DNA of 64,000 bases, taken from contig CM042084.1 in NCBI GenBank assembly GCA_023512835.1, positions 14,595,403-14,659,402 of the forward strand, given 5' to 3'. Positions 46,598-58,370 of this stretch are shown here, one piece after another (within the stretch, counting starts at the first letter, position 1; every line of letters begins with the position of its first letter). This DNA comes from Taxillus chinensis. Taxonomy: Eukaryota; Streptophyta; Magnoliopsida; Santalales; Loranthaceae. The notes beneath the pieces are model-generated. The model saw only the letters and a program-made list of their open reading frames with translations. It was not told the DNA's origin and ran no database searches. Position numbers and translations under genes: made by a program.

Positions 46598-48025
46598 TTG
46601 AGTAATGGGAAACAAGTTGAGAGTCTTGCAAATGCTGCAGAAAGAGAAGGAACAGAACAGCCCACCCAGCCACCACAATCGGCAGCATCCGAGGACATTA
46701 GTGAGAAGCAGACAGAGGCTGAACCGATTCCTACTTCATCTTGCTATCAATCCCCAATTTCATTTCCACAAAGGTTGGTGAATGTAAAGCAGGAACAACA
46801 GTTTAAGAGGTTTCTAGGGATGTTGAAACAGCTCTACCTCAATATTCCTTTCCTCGAGGCCTTGGAGAATATGCTCTCGTATAATAAATTCATTAAGGAA
46901 ATTGTTGCTGAAAAAAAGAAATACGAGGAGCATGAGATTTTGACCCTAACCGAGGGATGCATTGCAGTGCTTACAAATCCATCCCCTCAAAAGCTTAAGG
47001 ATCCAGGATGCTTTTCTATTCCATGCATGGTGGGTGAGCAGCGCTTCCGTAAAGCCTTATGCGATTTGGGGGCTATCGTCAGTTTAATGCCACTTTCAGT
47101 TTATGAGCAGCTTGGCCTTCGGTAGCTTGCTCCAACCTTCGTTACTTTGCAGCTGGCCGATCGTTCGGTAAAATATCCATTTGGTATAGTGGAAGATGTT
47201 CCACTACGAGTGAGAAAGTTTTATATACCCACAGATTTTGTGATCTTAGAGATGGAGGAAGATGCTCGGATTCCTTTAATCCTGGGCAGACCCTTCCTTG
47301 CCACGGCCGGGGTCGTTATCGACTGTCGGAAAGGTGAACTTACCTTAAATATCGGTGACGAGAAGATCGAGTTCAACCTTTCTGAAGCTATGAGGAAACC
47401 GTCCTTACAGGAGGAGTGTTACCACCTCGGTCTTTTGGAAAACTTATTGGAGGAAGAACGAACTACATTACACTTCGAGGACCCGTTACTAGAGTGCCTG
47501 ATTTTTGACGGGAGTCCTAACTCCTCCAATGGAGCAGTTGCAGTAGTGGCTAAAGAACTTGAGGACAATCCACCATTGCCACAACGCAAAATTCATGTTC
47601 ATGCTCTCCAGGATAAACCATTGGAAATGGCAGCTAATAGAGGCAAAGATTTGGAGCTTAAGCCACTTCCACCACATTTGAGGTATGAATTTCTTGGTTC
47701 TGAAAACTCTTGTCCTGTGATTGTGAGTAATTATTTGACTTTGCATGAAAATGAAAAATTATTGTCTGTGCTTAAACAACATCATAAAATCATAGGCTAT
47801 TCCATTGATGATTTGAAAGGAATTAGTCCTGGCTTTTGTATGCACAGAATTCACCTGCAGGATGATGTTAAGACATCAAGGGAACCTCAAAGGAGGTTGA
47901 ATCCTAAAATGAAAGAAGTAGTGGAGAAAGAAATATTGAAATTACTAGCAGCCGGTGTCATCTACCCAATTTCTGATAGTGAATGGGTCAGTCCCGTTCA
48001 AGTAGTACCCAAAAGGGTGGGATGA
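46598..48025 (+). CDS. Athila gag end, protease and start of RT
   Basis: The gag end reads SFPQRLVNVKQEQQFKRFL and NIPFLEALENM. The aspartic protease follows: GEQRFRKALCDLGAIVSLMPLS (catalytic Asp in CDLGA), a TAG at 47123-47125, LQLADRSVKYPFGIVEDVPL, ILGRPFLATAGVVIDCRKGELTL. From about 47690 the RT begins: HHKIIGYSIDDLKGISPGFCMHRI, LNPKMKEVVEKEILKLLAAGVIYPISDSEWVSPVQVVPK. The frame ends in a stop at 48023-48025. Confidence 0.9.
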
Positions 48026-48069
48026 CAGTTGTGCAAAATGACAAGGGTGAGTCAATCTCCACTAGGATC

Positions 48070-49111
48070 GTCACGGGTGGCGCATGTGTATAGATTATAG
48101 AAAACTAAACAATGCCACCCGAAAAGACCATTTTCCATTACCATTTATTGACCAGATGCTAGAAAGGCTATCTATGCATACTCATTTTTGTTTTCTGGAT
48201 GATTACTCTGGATTCTTTCAAATTCCTATTCATCCCCGATGACCAACAGAAAACCACATTCACCTGTCCTCACAGCACATATGCATATAGTCGCATGCCC
48301 TTTGGGTTATGCAATGCACCGGCTACTTTTTAGCGGTGTATGATGGCTATATTTTCTGGATTCACTGAACGCATTATGGAGGTCTTTATGGACGATTTTT
48401 CTGTATATGGTGATTCTTTTGATAATTGTCTGCACAACCTTTCTAGTGTTTTGCAAAGATGTGAACAGGTACATTTGGTTCTCAACTGGGAAAAGTGCCA
48501 TTTTATGGTACGCGAAGGAATATTGGACACCTTATTTCAGAGAAAGGCATACAGGTAGACAAAGCCAAGGTTGATATTATTGAGAAGTTACAGCCTCCCA
48601 AGTCAGTATCGGGCATTCGCAGTTTCTTGGGACATGCGTGCTTTTATCGACGATTCATTCACAATTTTTCCAGCATAGCCCGACCACTTACAGCCCTTTT
48701 GGCCAAGGATAAATTATTCCATTTTGATGACGCATGCATGGAATCATTTGAGAAGCTCAAGAAGGCGCTTATGTTAGCCCCAATTCTCCAGCCCCCTGAT
48801 TGGGAAGTTCCATTTGAAGTCATGTGTGACGCTAGCGATTATGCTGTCGAAGCTGTTTTGGGTCAATACAAAGACAAGAAGACACATGTGATTTATTATG
48901 CTAGAAAAACACTTGATGCGGCTCAAGCCAATTACACCACACGGAGAAAGAATTTTTAGCGGTGATATTCGCGATGGACAAATTTCGATCTTACTTGGTT
49001 GGCTCCAAGGTCATTGTCTATACTGACCACGCCGCCATTCGTTATTTGATGGCGAAAAAGGATGCCAAACCTCGACTAATCTGCTAGGTTCTGCTTCTTC
49101 AGGAATTTGAT
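48070..49111 (+). CDS. Athila reverse transcriptase and RNase H, broken frames
   Basis: In alternating frames: [68 protein letters not shown] (polymerase motif FMDD, intact), [52 protein letters not shown]; then the RNase H part [24 protein letters not shown] with a frameshift and stop, [13 protein letters not shown] and a TAG in place of a Trp codon near 49085. At least four disruptions. Confidence 0.88.
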
Positions 49112-50548
49112 TTGGAAATTTGGGATAAGAAGGGCTCTGAAAATTCTGTGGCTGATCACCTTTCTAAGCTCGCTCTTGAGCCTCAAGCTGAAACTAGCCA
49201 CAACATTATTGATGATTCCCTCCCTGGCGAACAACTACTCAGCATCGTTTCCACCCCGTGGTACGCAAATTTTGCCAACTATATAGTTAGCAATCTTTTA
49301 CCACCAGGGTTGACTTCCCAACCAAGGAAGAAATTTTTGAAGGATGTGAGGCATTATTATTGGGAGGATCCTCTTCTATTTAAGCAAGGTTCCGATGGTA
49401 TTTTTTGGCGTTGTGTTCCATCGGAGGAAGTAAAATCCATCCTTACTCATTGTCATTCTCTTCCAAGTGGTGGACGTATGGGATCTTCAAAGACGGCTGC
49501 TAAAATTCTTCAATGCGGTTTCTATTGGCCGACTCTATTTCGTGACAGCTATGCTTTTGTTCAAGCGTGTCCTCAATGCCAACGAACTGGAAATATTTCT
49601 CACCGTCAAGAGCTCCCTCAATATGGCATTTTAGAAGTTGAGATATTTGATATGTGGGGAGTGGATTTTATGGGACCGTTTCCACCTTCGAATGGCCACC
49701 GCTATATCCTTGTTGGCGTGGATTACGTCTCCAAATGGGTGGAGGCTATAGCATCTCCTACCAATGATGCTAAGGTTGTACGAAAATTTTTCCAGCATAT
49801 CATCTTCCCACGATTCAGATGCCCGCGTGTCGTCATTAGTGATGGAGGCTCCCACTTTACTTGCCATCAAACAGAGACCTTGTTTAAAAAGTACCATGTT
49901 CAACATCGGGTCTCACTTGCTTACCATCCCCAGACCAGTGGGCAGGTGGAGGTCACTAACCGCCAAATTAAACTGATCTTAGAAAAAACTGTCTCCTGTT
50001 CACGCAAAGATTGGTCACAGAAGCTCCACGATGCACTTTGGGCCTATCGCACCGCTTACAAAACCCCCATTGGTATGTCTCCCTATAGGCTCGTTTATGG
50101 CAAATCTTGCCATCTACCTGTTGAGTTGGAGCATAGGGCGTTTTGGACAGTTAAGGTCCTTAATTTCGACTTGACGGCCGCTGATGAGAAGCGCCTTTTG
50201 CATCTCTAGGAGCTCGAGGAGCTTCGTCTCGATTCGTATGAAAATGCATGGATTTATAAAGAACGCACTAAGCACTGGCATGATCGTCACATTCAGCGTC
50301 AACAAATTCATGTCAATGACTTGGTGCTATTATACAATTCTCGTTTGCGTTTATTTCCAGGAAAACTTAAATCCCGATGGACCGGTCCTTATCGTGTCAT
50401 CTCGGTTGCTCCACATGGTGCTATAGAAATTTGGAGTGAAGCCTCTGGTTCTTTTAAGGTTAATGGGCAGCGATTGAAGACTTATTTTAATGGTGCTCCG
50501 GTTGATAGTGGTGAGATACATCATCTCTCACCCCCATTCTCCACATAA
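49112..50548 (+). CDS. Athila integrase
   Basis: Zinc domain [12 protein letters not shown]...ACPQCQR (HHCC type), core with [28 protein letters not shown] (first Asp), [10 protein letters not shown] (second Asp) and [13 protein letters not shown] (Glu), then [42 protein letters not shown] at 50207-50209 replaces a Gln or Lys codon before [18 protein letters not shown]; the C-terminus [22 protein letters not shown]...[10 protein letters not shown] stays open to 50548. Confidence 0.93.
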
Positions 50549-51461
50549 AGCTACAGATGCAGACGTCGAGCTTATGACGTTAACCAAAGCATTTTTATGG
50601 GTGATTATTCCCCATGGTATCCTTTCTTGTTTTATTTCTATGCTTTCTATTTTTATTGTCTTTACCGTTTTGTTTTTATTTAGGAAGGAACTGTTATGCT
50701 TCAAAAGAAAAAAAAACAAAACAAAACAAAATAAATAAATAAATGTTTTTCAGTGACCGTAGCCACTAAACCCGCCCGGCTATGGCAGGCGAGATGATTT
50801 TTTCGACCACACGTTGTTGGGTGTTTTTATTTTCTTCCTTATTTCTTTAATTAATTTTCTTCTTCTTATCTCACAAAATACATAAAAAACAAAACAAAAC
50901 AAACACGCACTTGCCTCGACCAAAAGTCAAAACCCTCATAATCCCTCGCCGACCCTCTTTCTCTTTCTCCTCTCTCTCTACCCGACGGACGGCCGAACGC
51001 ACACCTGCGTGTGTTTCCCCCCTGCTCTGGTTTTTCCGGCCGAATTTCGTGGAGTCTGTGGTTCTTCCCTCTTTCTTCTTCTCTATCTCACCTCGATTGC
51101 TCTCCCTGTTGCTGATTTCAGGTATTCCGCTTCATCTTTTTCATGTTCTTCCTTCCCTTCATCCTTTTCTCGTGTTTTGTGCTTATGTAAATCGATGGAT
51201 CTTGTCTCTCTCTTTGATGACATTGTGATGCTCTTCCTCCCCTTTTTCACCAAAATCTGGGCGATTCCCCCATGTGTGTTGTTGTTGACGTGGGAATTTC
51301 CCTTTGTGTTTTGCTTTCTTGCCCTCTGTTTTTCTTTTTGTTTGAATAATATAAAAAAAACCCATTGTGATGCTCTTACTGTTGTTTATTTCTTACTTAT
51401 TTTATTTATCTTGGGATGCTTGGATGTCTTGTCGTTTTCTTTGTTTCTCATGTGTGCAGGG

Positions 51462-52703
51462 ATGGTGCGTCCCAAACGTCGCAAACACTCAAACACCCGA
51501 TTCACCTCCGCTGCGGCTGAGGCAGCTTATCAGGACTTGCTTCGCCTGCCTATCATTGCTGAATAGTCTTTGCAACCTGTTGATGTGGTCTCTATGAGCA
51601 ACCTCCTTCATGCTCTTGGATAGGATACCTTTGCTCGCACTTCTATGGAGGCTGTTGTTCCCGTTGTTCGCGAATTCTATGCGAACAAAATTGATCAGCG
51701 CATACTGCCTGACGGTTCCTTTGAAGTCATGGTTCGCGCAGTCCCAGTATTGGTCTCTATTGCTTGCATTAATCAGCTCTATGGTCTGCCGATTATCTCT
51801 GAGGCCGACTTACATGAGAGCCATGCCTCTTCCATCTCACTCACTGATATTCTTTCTTCTATTGCTGCCCCATGGGCCTAATGGACTGTTACCTCTTCCG
51901 AAGTACCGGCGCGTATCTCTCGGCATTATTTACATCGCGAGAATCGGGCATGGCAGGCTTTTATCTCTACTCGCATTCTGCCTACCACCCACTTGAGTGA
52001 TATGTCACTTCGGGCTACTCGGCTTCTTTATGACATTCTTCACCGGCGTCCTATCCCTGTCGCCTCTTATATCCTCAACGAGTTCAAAGCTACCGATCAT
52101 GCTAGTTCCTCCCTTATCTTTCCAGCCCTCATCACTCGCCTATGTTTGGACTCGGGTCTCTCTGTTGCATCTGAGGAGGAAGTCCTTTCGATACCACCAC
52201 CACTCTCTGATGGTCGGATACGCCAATTCGGTGACCCTACAGATCGACCTCCTTCCGCTGGCCGATCTTTTGCTGGTCCTAGTTCTAGTTCCCGGCCAGG
52301 ACGTCCTCCGGGGTTTCTGTCCAATATAGCCATTATCGAGCAGGGTTTTGTTGATCTCAGGCTTGGTCAGCAACTTCTCCAGGATGGGCAAGCCCGTTTA
52401 CTATCTCACGTTGATCATTTTCCCGATGTTCATGGTCCCAGCCCTCCTGCCTCTCTTCCTGCTGATTACCCTTCTGCTCAGGATCTCACACAGTTTATGT
52501 CTGCCACTCGTGCTTCTTTGGAGGACCTTTCCTGCCAAATGCACCAGCAGCGTCGTCAAAATCATCGCTTTCAGCTACACACTTCCCGCTATCATGAGTA
52601 CTTTGCTCGGTTGGGAGACCTTCTTGCTAGTCCTTTCCCCGCTCTTTCCCCTTCTGATGACGACAGTTCCAGCAACGATGCTCCTTCTTCCCCCGTTGTT
52701 TAG
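51462..52703 (+). CDS. Athila 3' ORF (plant transposon protein-like), with stops
   Basis: Starts MVRPKRRKHSNTRF. Stops interrupt it after LLRLPIIAE, after LLHALG and after SSIAAPWA; the last open part runs to 52703 and is Ser/Pro-rich with a short coiled-coil-like Gln/Arg stretch (MHQQRRQNHRFQLH). The part around FEVMVRAVPVLVSIACINQLYGLP resembles the N-terminal half of the 3' ORF at 58371-60648. The ATG is preceded by TGTGTGCAGGG, an acceptor-like site, and a donor-like CAGGTATTC lies at 51119-51127, so a spliced leader is possible. Function unknown; in Athila this position is sometimes called env-like. Confidence 0.7.
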
Positions 52704-52785
52704 CCTCTGGTTTGCATTTTCTTTCTTTATTTTTTTTTCTTTCCCCCCCTCCCTGTCCCTGTTCTTTTCCTGTTTTTGTGCTTGT

Positions 52786-54083
52786 GAGGACACTGCGCTA
52801 TCCTAGTGTGGGGGCGGTTGTGTATTTTGTTTTCTATTTTCTTTTGTTATGTATCTTGCATGTCTCTTATGACTACCCTTGGAGAGGTTACTTGTTTTTC
52901 TTCTTTATGCATGCTTATACATTATGGGTTATTGTGTAATATGGGTTTTGATTGGATAATCTCCTGATTTGCCCATCATTTCCCCTTATGCATGGAATGA
53001 TGTTTTTCATTTGTTTAAGCTAACACTTTGGAAATGTTATACATCGTTAAATGGTAAATGCTTTATTTTTGCTTGGAGCTGTGTGTTTAAGAGCGATACA
53101 GTTATCCATATTTCCTCTTTTATTTGTGTGTATCCTCCTGGTTGATCGGCTATGGAAAGTGTATTATATGTCGTGCTATGGTGATTGGTATTGGTCCGCA
53201 TGGTATGGGCTAGAGTCACATTGTCACTTTGCAAGGTACTATTTCTCTGATGCTCTATTAGTTTTGTTGCTCATAATCTCGATGTCACTTGGTATTGGTC
53301 CGCATGGTGTTGGTTTTGATCTAGAAAGCCATACATCTCCCTAAAAAAAAAGGAGAAGTCAAACACAAGAGAAGAAATATCTATAAAGTAAAGATAGTGT
53401 TTTTGCCAATGGAATGGTCTGATCACCCACTCTGTTGGTTTTCCCATATTAATATCTCTCTTGTATCCTCATTCTCATTTTGTTGCAGATATTCTGAAAA
53501 AAAAATCCAAATAAAGAAAGTACAATAAAAAGACAGTTGCATTCTTGTAGAAAAAGTCACAACTATCGACAGATAAGTCTTGTTTCATTAGAGAGCATCA
53601 TTTTTGTTGTTACCTTTTCAAGTGACATGTGGCAAAGGCCGATTTGGTTAGTGGTTTGTTTGGTTGTGTCACTAAAGTGAGGGACTGTGTGCACTTTCTA
53701 ACGGTCTGAAGACCCTTGGTGGAATAGAGTGCTGAGGGATGTGAGATTACTTGAGTGAGGTAGCCTCGTCTTTCCCACTGTGAGGGCTCCAAGTTCTTCT
53801 TGCTTTTACCTTTTTAACTTTGCATGGTTGCTTCACTGTTTATTAGCAATGATGACATATGTTTAATTGACCTAGTGTGGGGGAAGTGTAGTTGGTAATT
53901 TGGGGGCAATCTTATTTAAACTTATTTATGCTTTTTTCCCCTTAATGTATGGTGCTTGCGTAATTAGGATCAACATGTTCTTATTTGTGTTTTTGTTATC
54001 TTATTTTACAACCATTTGTATGTGATTGTGTGTTTATTCTAGTCCTTGCTCGGGGACGAGCAAGAGGCAAGTGTGGGAGAATT
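52786..54083 (+). promoter_or_regulatory. Repeated purine-rich GTGTGGG motif and final polypurine tract
   Basis: GAGGACACTGCGCTATCCTA followed by GTGTGGGGG lies just after the 3' ORF (52786-52814). CCTAGTGTGGGGGAAGTG recurs at 53871-53888. The last copy, GGGGACGAGCAAGAGGCAAG followed by TGTGGGAGAATT (54052-54083), abuts the LTR and is the expected polypurine tract. Confidence 0.75.
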
Positions 54084-54093
54084 TGATGAGAAC

Positions 54094-54130
<37 letters not shown>

Positions 54131-55493
54131 CCCTTCTTTTATCCATTTTTATAGCAAATTCTAATATAATTAGATGCCATTTGTATACATATATGTAGTT
54201 TTGTTTCCCTTTTGTGTGTTTGGTGTGTATTGGTGTGTTTTTATAGGTTTTCATCAGTTCTGGCCCAAACGGAGTTGAAAAAGGGCGAAATGGGCATCAA
54301 ATAATGTTGGACAGCTAAAAAGCATTTTACCCAGGCCATGGCGACGCAGTGCCTGACCATGGCAGACATGTTTCATTGTTCACGTCGAAGTTCTCGCTGT
54401 GGCCGCAAAATTAATGGCCGCCGACCTTCATAAACATTCTGGATCTCATCGCTGTGGCCACGGATTTTAGTGGCCATGGCCTTTGACGGTTTCTTATTTA
54501 TTTCTGGTTAATATTCTACCATTTTTGGCAACGCGTTTGACATTAAAAAGACCTGTGTAATCCGCGGTTTGACATTGAAAAACTCAGGAAATATAATCTA
54601 AAAACGTCGTAGGGAGAAAAGGAGGAGGAAAAACAGGTCGATATTGAAAAGAGGGTCAATTTCTTGAAAATCAAAGGAAGGACTTTGGCAATTCGCGTGC
54701 GACGATTCTTTGCCCCTTAATTTGTAAGGAATTTACTCTTTAATTTGTATGAAATCCTCAGCCATGTGTGGCTAATTTTCTTGTCTAGGGATTGGGAGTA
54801 GCCCAATCCCAATTGAATATTCTTTGCAATGATATTGTGATTGGAAAATTATTCTCTCTAATTCTTTATCTCCTTCTGGCATAAAATTATTATTGTGATT
54901 CGTTTGAATAAACAAATTGCATTTCTCAAATAATTAATTGAAGGATCGAAAGATGAAAATTGATTGTTAGAACCCCGGAAAGAGAATTGGGCTTAGTGTG
55001 TCACGAAAGTAGACCATCATCTTAATGAGAAATTTGATTATCACATGAATTTAATGGGTTTGATTTTATTACAGTGTACCACGAAAGTAGGGCGTTGTTA
55101 AATTCAAATACGTCGTTATTCTTACGAAAGTAGTTGACGATTGCTAATAGATAAATCACCCTAAAGAATAAAGAGAGAATTGTTACAATTATGTTTCAAT
55201 GCAAAAATAGGAAATTGGGAATCGGTGAAACCATGAACCCCAGGCGTTAGTCCCATTGAATTTTTCTCCATTTAAAAAGATATTTTCTGAATTTTAATTT
55301 AATTAATTTACTTTCTTTTCTTTAATAATCAGTTCATCAAAATCTTAAAAATCAATTGCCTAGACAATTAGCGCGTGAGATTTTAGGGATTCCTAACCCT
55401 TGTCCTTGTAGGATCGACCCTCAATCATTGGCTATATTACATTGACGCTGCTGCGTTGCGGTTTAGCGGTAGAAATACTGCTATCAGACATCA
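54084..55493 (+). repeat. 3' LTR of the plus-strand Athila element
   Basis: 1410 bp, with TGATG at the start and CATCA at the end as inverted termini. Contains a (TA)n stretch at 54096-54127, and near the end AGGATCGACCCTCAAT and GCTGCGTTGCGGTTTAGCGG, typical of Athila U5. The target duplication cannot be checked because the 5' side is missing. Confidence 0.8.
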
Positions 55494-55940
55494 ACATGCA
55501 AAGCCTAATTATCATACTCATGACAGGATAATGGTCACACCAATAAAACAATAAAACAGATCCATAAAACATGCAATCTCAATTAAACAAACTCAATATT
55601 CAATCAATCAGTTTAACAACTTAGGGGGCTATATTGCTCCCCTAGATAAAGGAAACTACTCACACATGTTCTTGGATAAACAATAAGAAATAAAGAACAT
55701 CATCCTCAAGCAAGTGCAGCAAAACTCCAACTGTAGGTCTTCTCCAGCAGTCAGACATCCTAGGGCCGGCAGCTCCAAGATCAGAACCCTAGCTTCCAAA
55801 ATCGTTAGCCTCTCTCTCTCTCTCTCTCTCTCTCTCTAAAAACGTGCCCCCCTCTCTACATGCTCCAAAAGGGCTGCTGCCTCCTCTATTTATAGAGAAG
55901 ACTGCTGTGCAATGAGTGCCCTAGCCGTCAGCAGTTGTCA

Positions 55941-55968
55941 CTTATCAAAACAACGTAGTTTTGATAAG
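55941..55968. promoter_or_regulatory. ATCAAAAC dyad, Athila LTR copy
   Basis: Arms CTTATCAAAAC and GTTTTGATAAG, 11 bp each and perfect, around AACGTA. The same core occurs twice in each of the Tekay-type LTRs at 18441 and 61532. Confidence 0.85.
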
Positions 55969-56098
55969 TAGTTTCTATTCTTCTTCCAACTTGAGTACAA
56001 CTCGAACCAAGCATAATTTGGACTAGGTGCTTTAGAGAAAAGTGCTTAAAATAACAAAACAAAGCAATCGATGCAAAAATCTGGCTGCATGGCATATT

Positions 56099-56124
56099 GC
56101 ACGTCATATGGCCATATGACGTGC
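56099..56124. promoter_or_regulatory. Perfect 26-bp ACGT palindrome, Athila LTR copy
   Basis: Half-site GCACGTCATATGG, followed directly by its complement. It lies about 205 bp upstream of the TATA box on the minus strand. It follows ATGCAAAAATCTGGCTGCAT and precedes CTCCAAATGG, strings shared with the Tekay LTR copies. A second, imperfect copy lies at 56199-56226. Confidence 0.9.
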
Positions 56125-56485
56125 ACCTCCAAATGGTCTGAAATTTTGCTCCAAGCTTCCTTGAAATGTGTAGAAGGCAGGGCTGCAATAAAATCCTTGC
56201 ACGTCATAATGGTCCATATGGCGTGCACTCTTGTTTTGCCTCCTCAGGCTGCCCTATTTTCCCACAAGTTCCTTCTTTGATAAATGAAGTAATTTGGCTG
56301 GTGTCCATAAGATGAAATTGCCTAAAAAACCTGCCAAAATAGCTCAAAAACACATATATATAGGCCAAGCAGTCTTCCTAGGGTGTTAGAGCAAATATCT
56401 AAGAAATATGGATAAATTAAGCTCTAATCATGCTCTTTAACACCCTAAATATACAATAGAATAACGGCATAAATGCACGTTATCA

Positions 56486-58341
56486 AATACACCACACTTG
56501 AACCATTGCTTGTCCTCAAGCAAAAACATACAAGCATGCTAAAATAAAATTAACAAACATTCACACAGGAATGAAAATAAGATAAATAAAAAATTAAAGA
56601 GAGTCATGGTTTCCTAGGCATGCAACTCTATCATGATGAAATGAGAATTTAAGTAACCAAAATTAATTATAATTAAGCTCAATCATGTCCATACCCCTAA
56701 GTCCAACAACCATGCAGTCTCATCACTGAAAATTTAGACATTAGCAAGCATACTATGATAAAATAACACCTAATTTCCCTTAAAATTCTCACCTAGGATA
56801 AAGCTGCCTCACTTAAATATAAACTCTCATTTCTCTCCACACAAGCCCAAATACCATACCTAACAGAAAATCAATGGGTGTAAAGCTCCTCCTACATTCT
56901 CCACTAGTTATTAATTAAGTACTTGCCAAGCAAACATGAGAGTTCCCTATTGTGCTCATCAAAGGAAACACACTCTCTATTCTACTTTGTTTGAAAACTC
57001 ACACACTATTCTAATGACTGATAAAACACACCTTGAGCCAAAGAAATGAGCTCAACACTCTAAATAAACATAACTCAGCCATTATGGCTTTTATTCTGAA
57101 AAACTTTTTTTTTCACACTTGTGTTTCTATTTGCTTCGTTAGAAGTACCAAATAGAAGACGGGAATGTGCATGCATGCCGGAACAACAGGCAAGAGAGCA
57201 GATCCAACCCCTGGACTCTCCGAACAGTGCGGGATAGACATCCGGGAGCATAGGCCGAGACAAGAGATAGATAGCCCGGTGGAAGAATGCTCGAATGCGG
57301 AACGGAGCACTCAAACTCTTCCGCATGCCATATGGACGACTCTTCTTTATAAACATTGTGTCTGGGCCCGGAGCGTAACCCTTTAGTATCGCTTTTTCTT
57401 TTAATATTAAGAGAGTGGAAACACGAAACCACCGCTTTTAAATAATAACCTTACAAGGTTGCATTTTATGCTCTCCCTTGATGGATTATTCACTTTTTTT
57501 TACTCACATAACACATAAATAAGACTGATTTTTCTAATGCATACCCCTTGCCATTTTGCTAAGTAGGGAGAGACAAAAATGCAATAATGTCTCACATCCC
57601 ATTGTCCAATTAAGTGATGGCTTTTTCACATTCTATATCACAGCCTTCTACATTTACAACACAACAAAACAAAAACTAGAATACATAGGAAGTCAAAGTG
57701 ACTTAAATGGCCTTGTATCACTAGTAACACACCAAGCACTGAGTACTAATAAGTAATCATCATGCTTACTTAACTCCTACCATTAAATAACTAATATTAA
57801 ATGCAGAGAGGAGCATCAAATCAAACTATTACCCATAAACCATGAATGTCACTCAAGGGCTAGAAAGAGGTTTTTCTCATTTTCCTTTTGGATTTTCTTT
57901 CACTCAACTCTAAGGGTCACTAAGTGGTATCCTAACATGTCATGCTCAGCTAATATTCAAACTTCAACTCCAAAAACATGGTGATATCATTCAAGAAGTA
58001 AAGACATGATTAAACCAAATCATAACACACCTTAATTACTTTAACACCCTTATCACAACATGATACTAATGTGGCATAAAAATTAAAATTTAAGCCAAAA
58101 TCGCATACCTAGTATCCATGCCTCTCCACATGCAAATCACACAATTATGCAACTCAAACAATCAAACAAAATTTTTTTTTGTTTTTTTTTGTTTTTTGTT
58201 TTTGTTTTTGTTTTTTTTCGTTTTAAAATGACTAACAAACAATCTAAGAATACACACCTTAAATAAAACATGCAATCACACAACATAAAAGACAAGCAAG
58301 TGGCTCCCCAATACACCACACTTAAAATATGCTATGTCCTC
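56486..58341 (-). other. 3' non-coding part of the minus-strand Athila element
   Basis: Two purine motifs on the minus strand mark its ends: GAGGACATAGCATATTTTAAG with TGTGGTG (58314-58341) just after the 3' ORF, and GAGGACAAGCAATGGTTCAAG with TGTGGTG (56490-56516) just before the LTR. In between are only short, unsupported open frames and a T/G-rich low-complexity run near 58167-58219. Confidence 0.7.
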
Positions 58342-58370
58342 ATGGCATGAAATAGGGAGTAGGAAAGTAC

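Larger units (their letters stand above)
46597..55493 (+). mobile_element. 5'-truncated Athila-type Ty3/gypsy element
   Basis: Order on the plus strand: end of gag, protease, reverse transcriptase, RNase H, integrase, a separate 3' ORF, a long non-coding stretch, polypurine tract, 3' LTR. There is no 5' LTR, primer-binding site or gag N-terminus. Sequence similarity to Athila is clear in the protease (ALCDLGA), integrase and 3' ORF placement. Several stops and frameshifts make it inactive. Stretches 50720-50910 and 52900-54050 are non-coding linkers. Confidence 0.9.
55498..56485 (-). repeat. 3' LTR of the minus-strand Athila element
   Basis: The U3 start TGATAACGTGCATTTATGCC (minus strand) lies at 56466-56485, right after a polypurine-like tract. 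It has TATA (TCTATAAATAGAG near 55886-55898), a (CT)n leader at 55813-55838 and two dyads (55941-55968, 56099-56124). The low-coordinate end is not certain within a few tens of bases. Confidence 0.65.
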
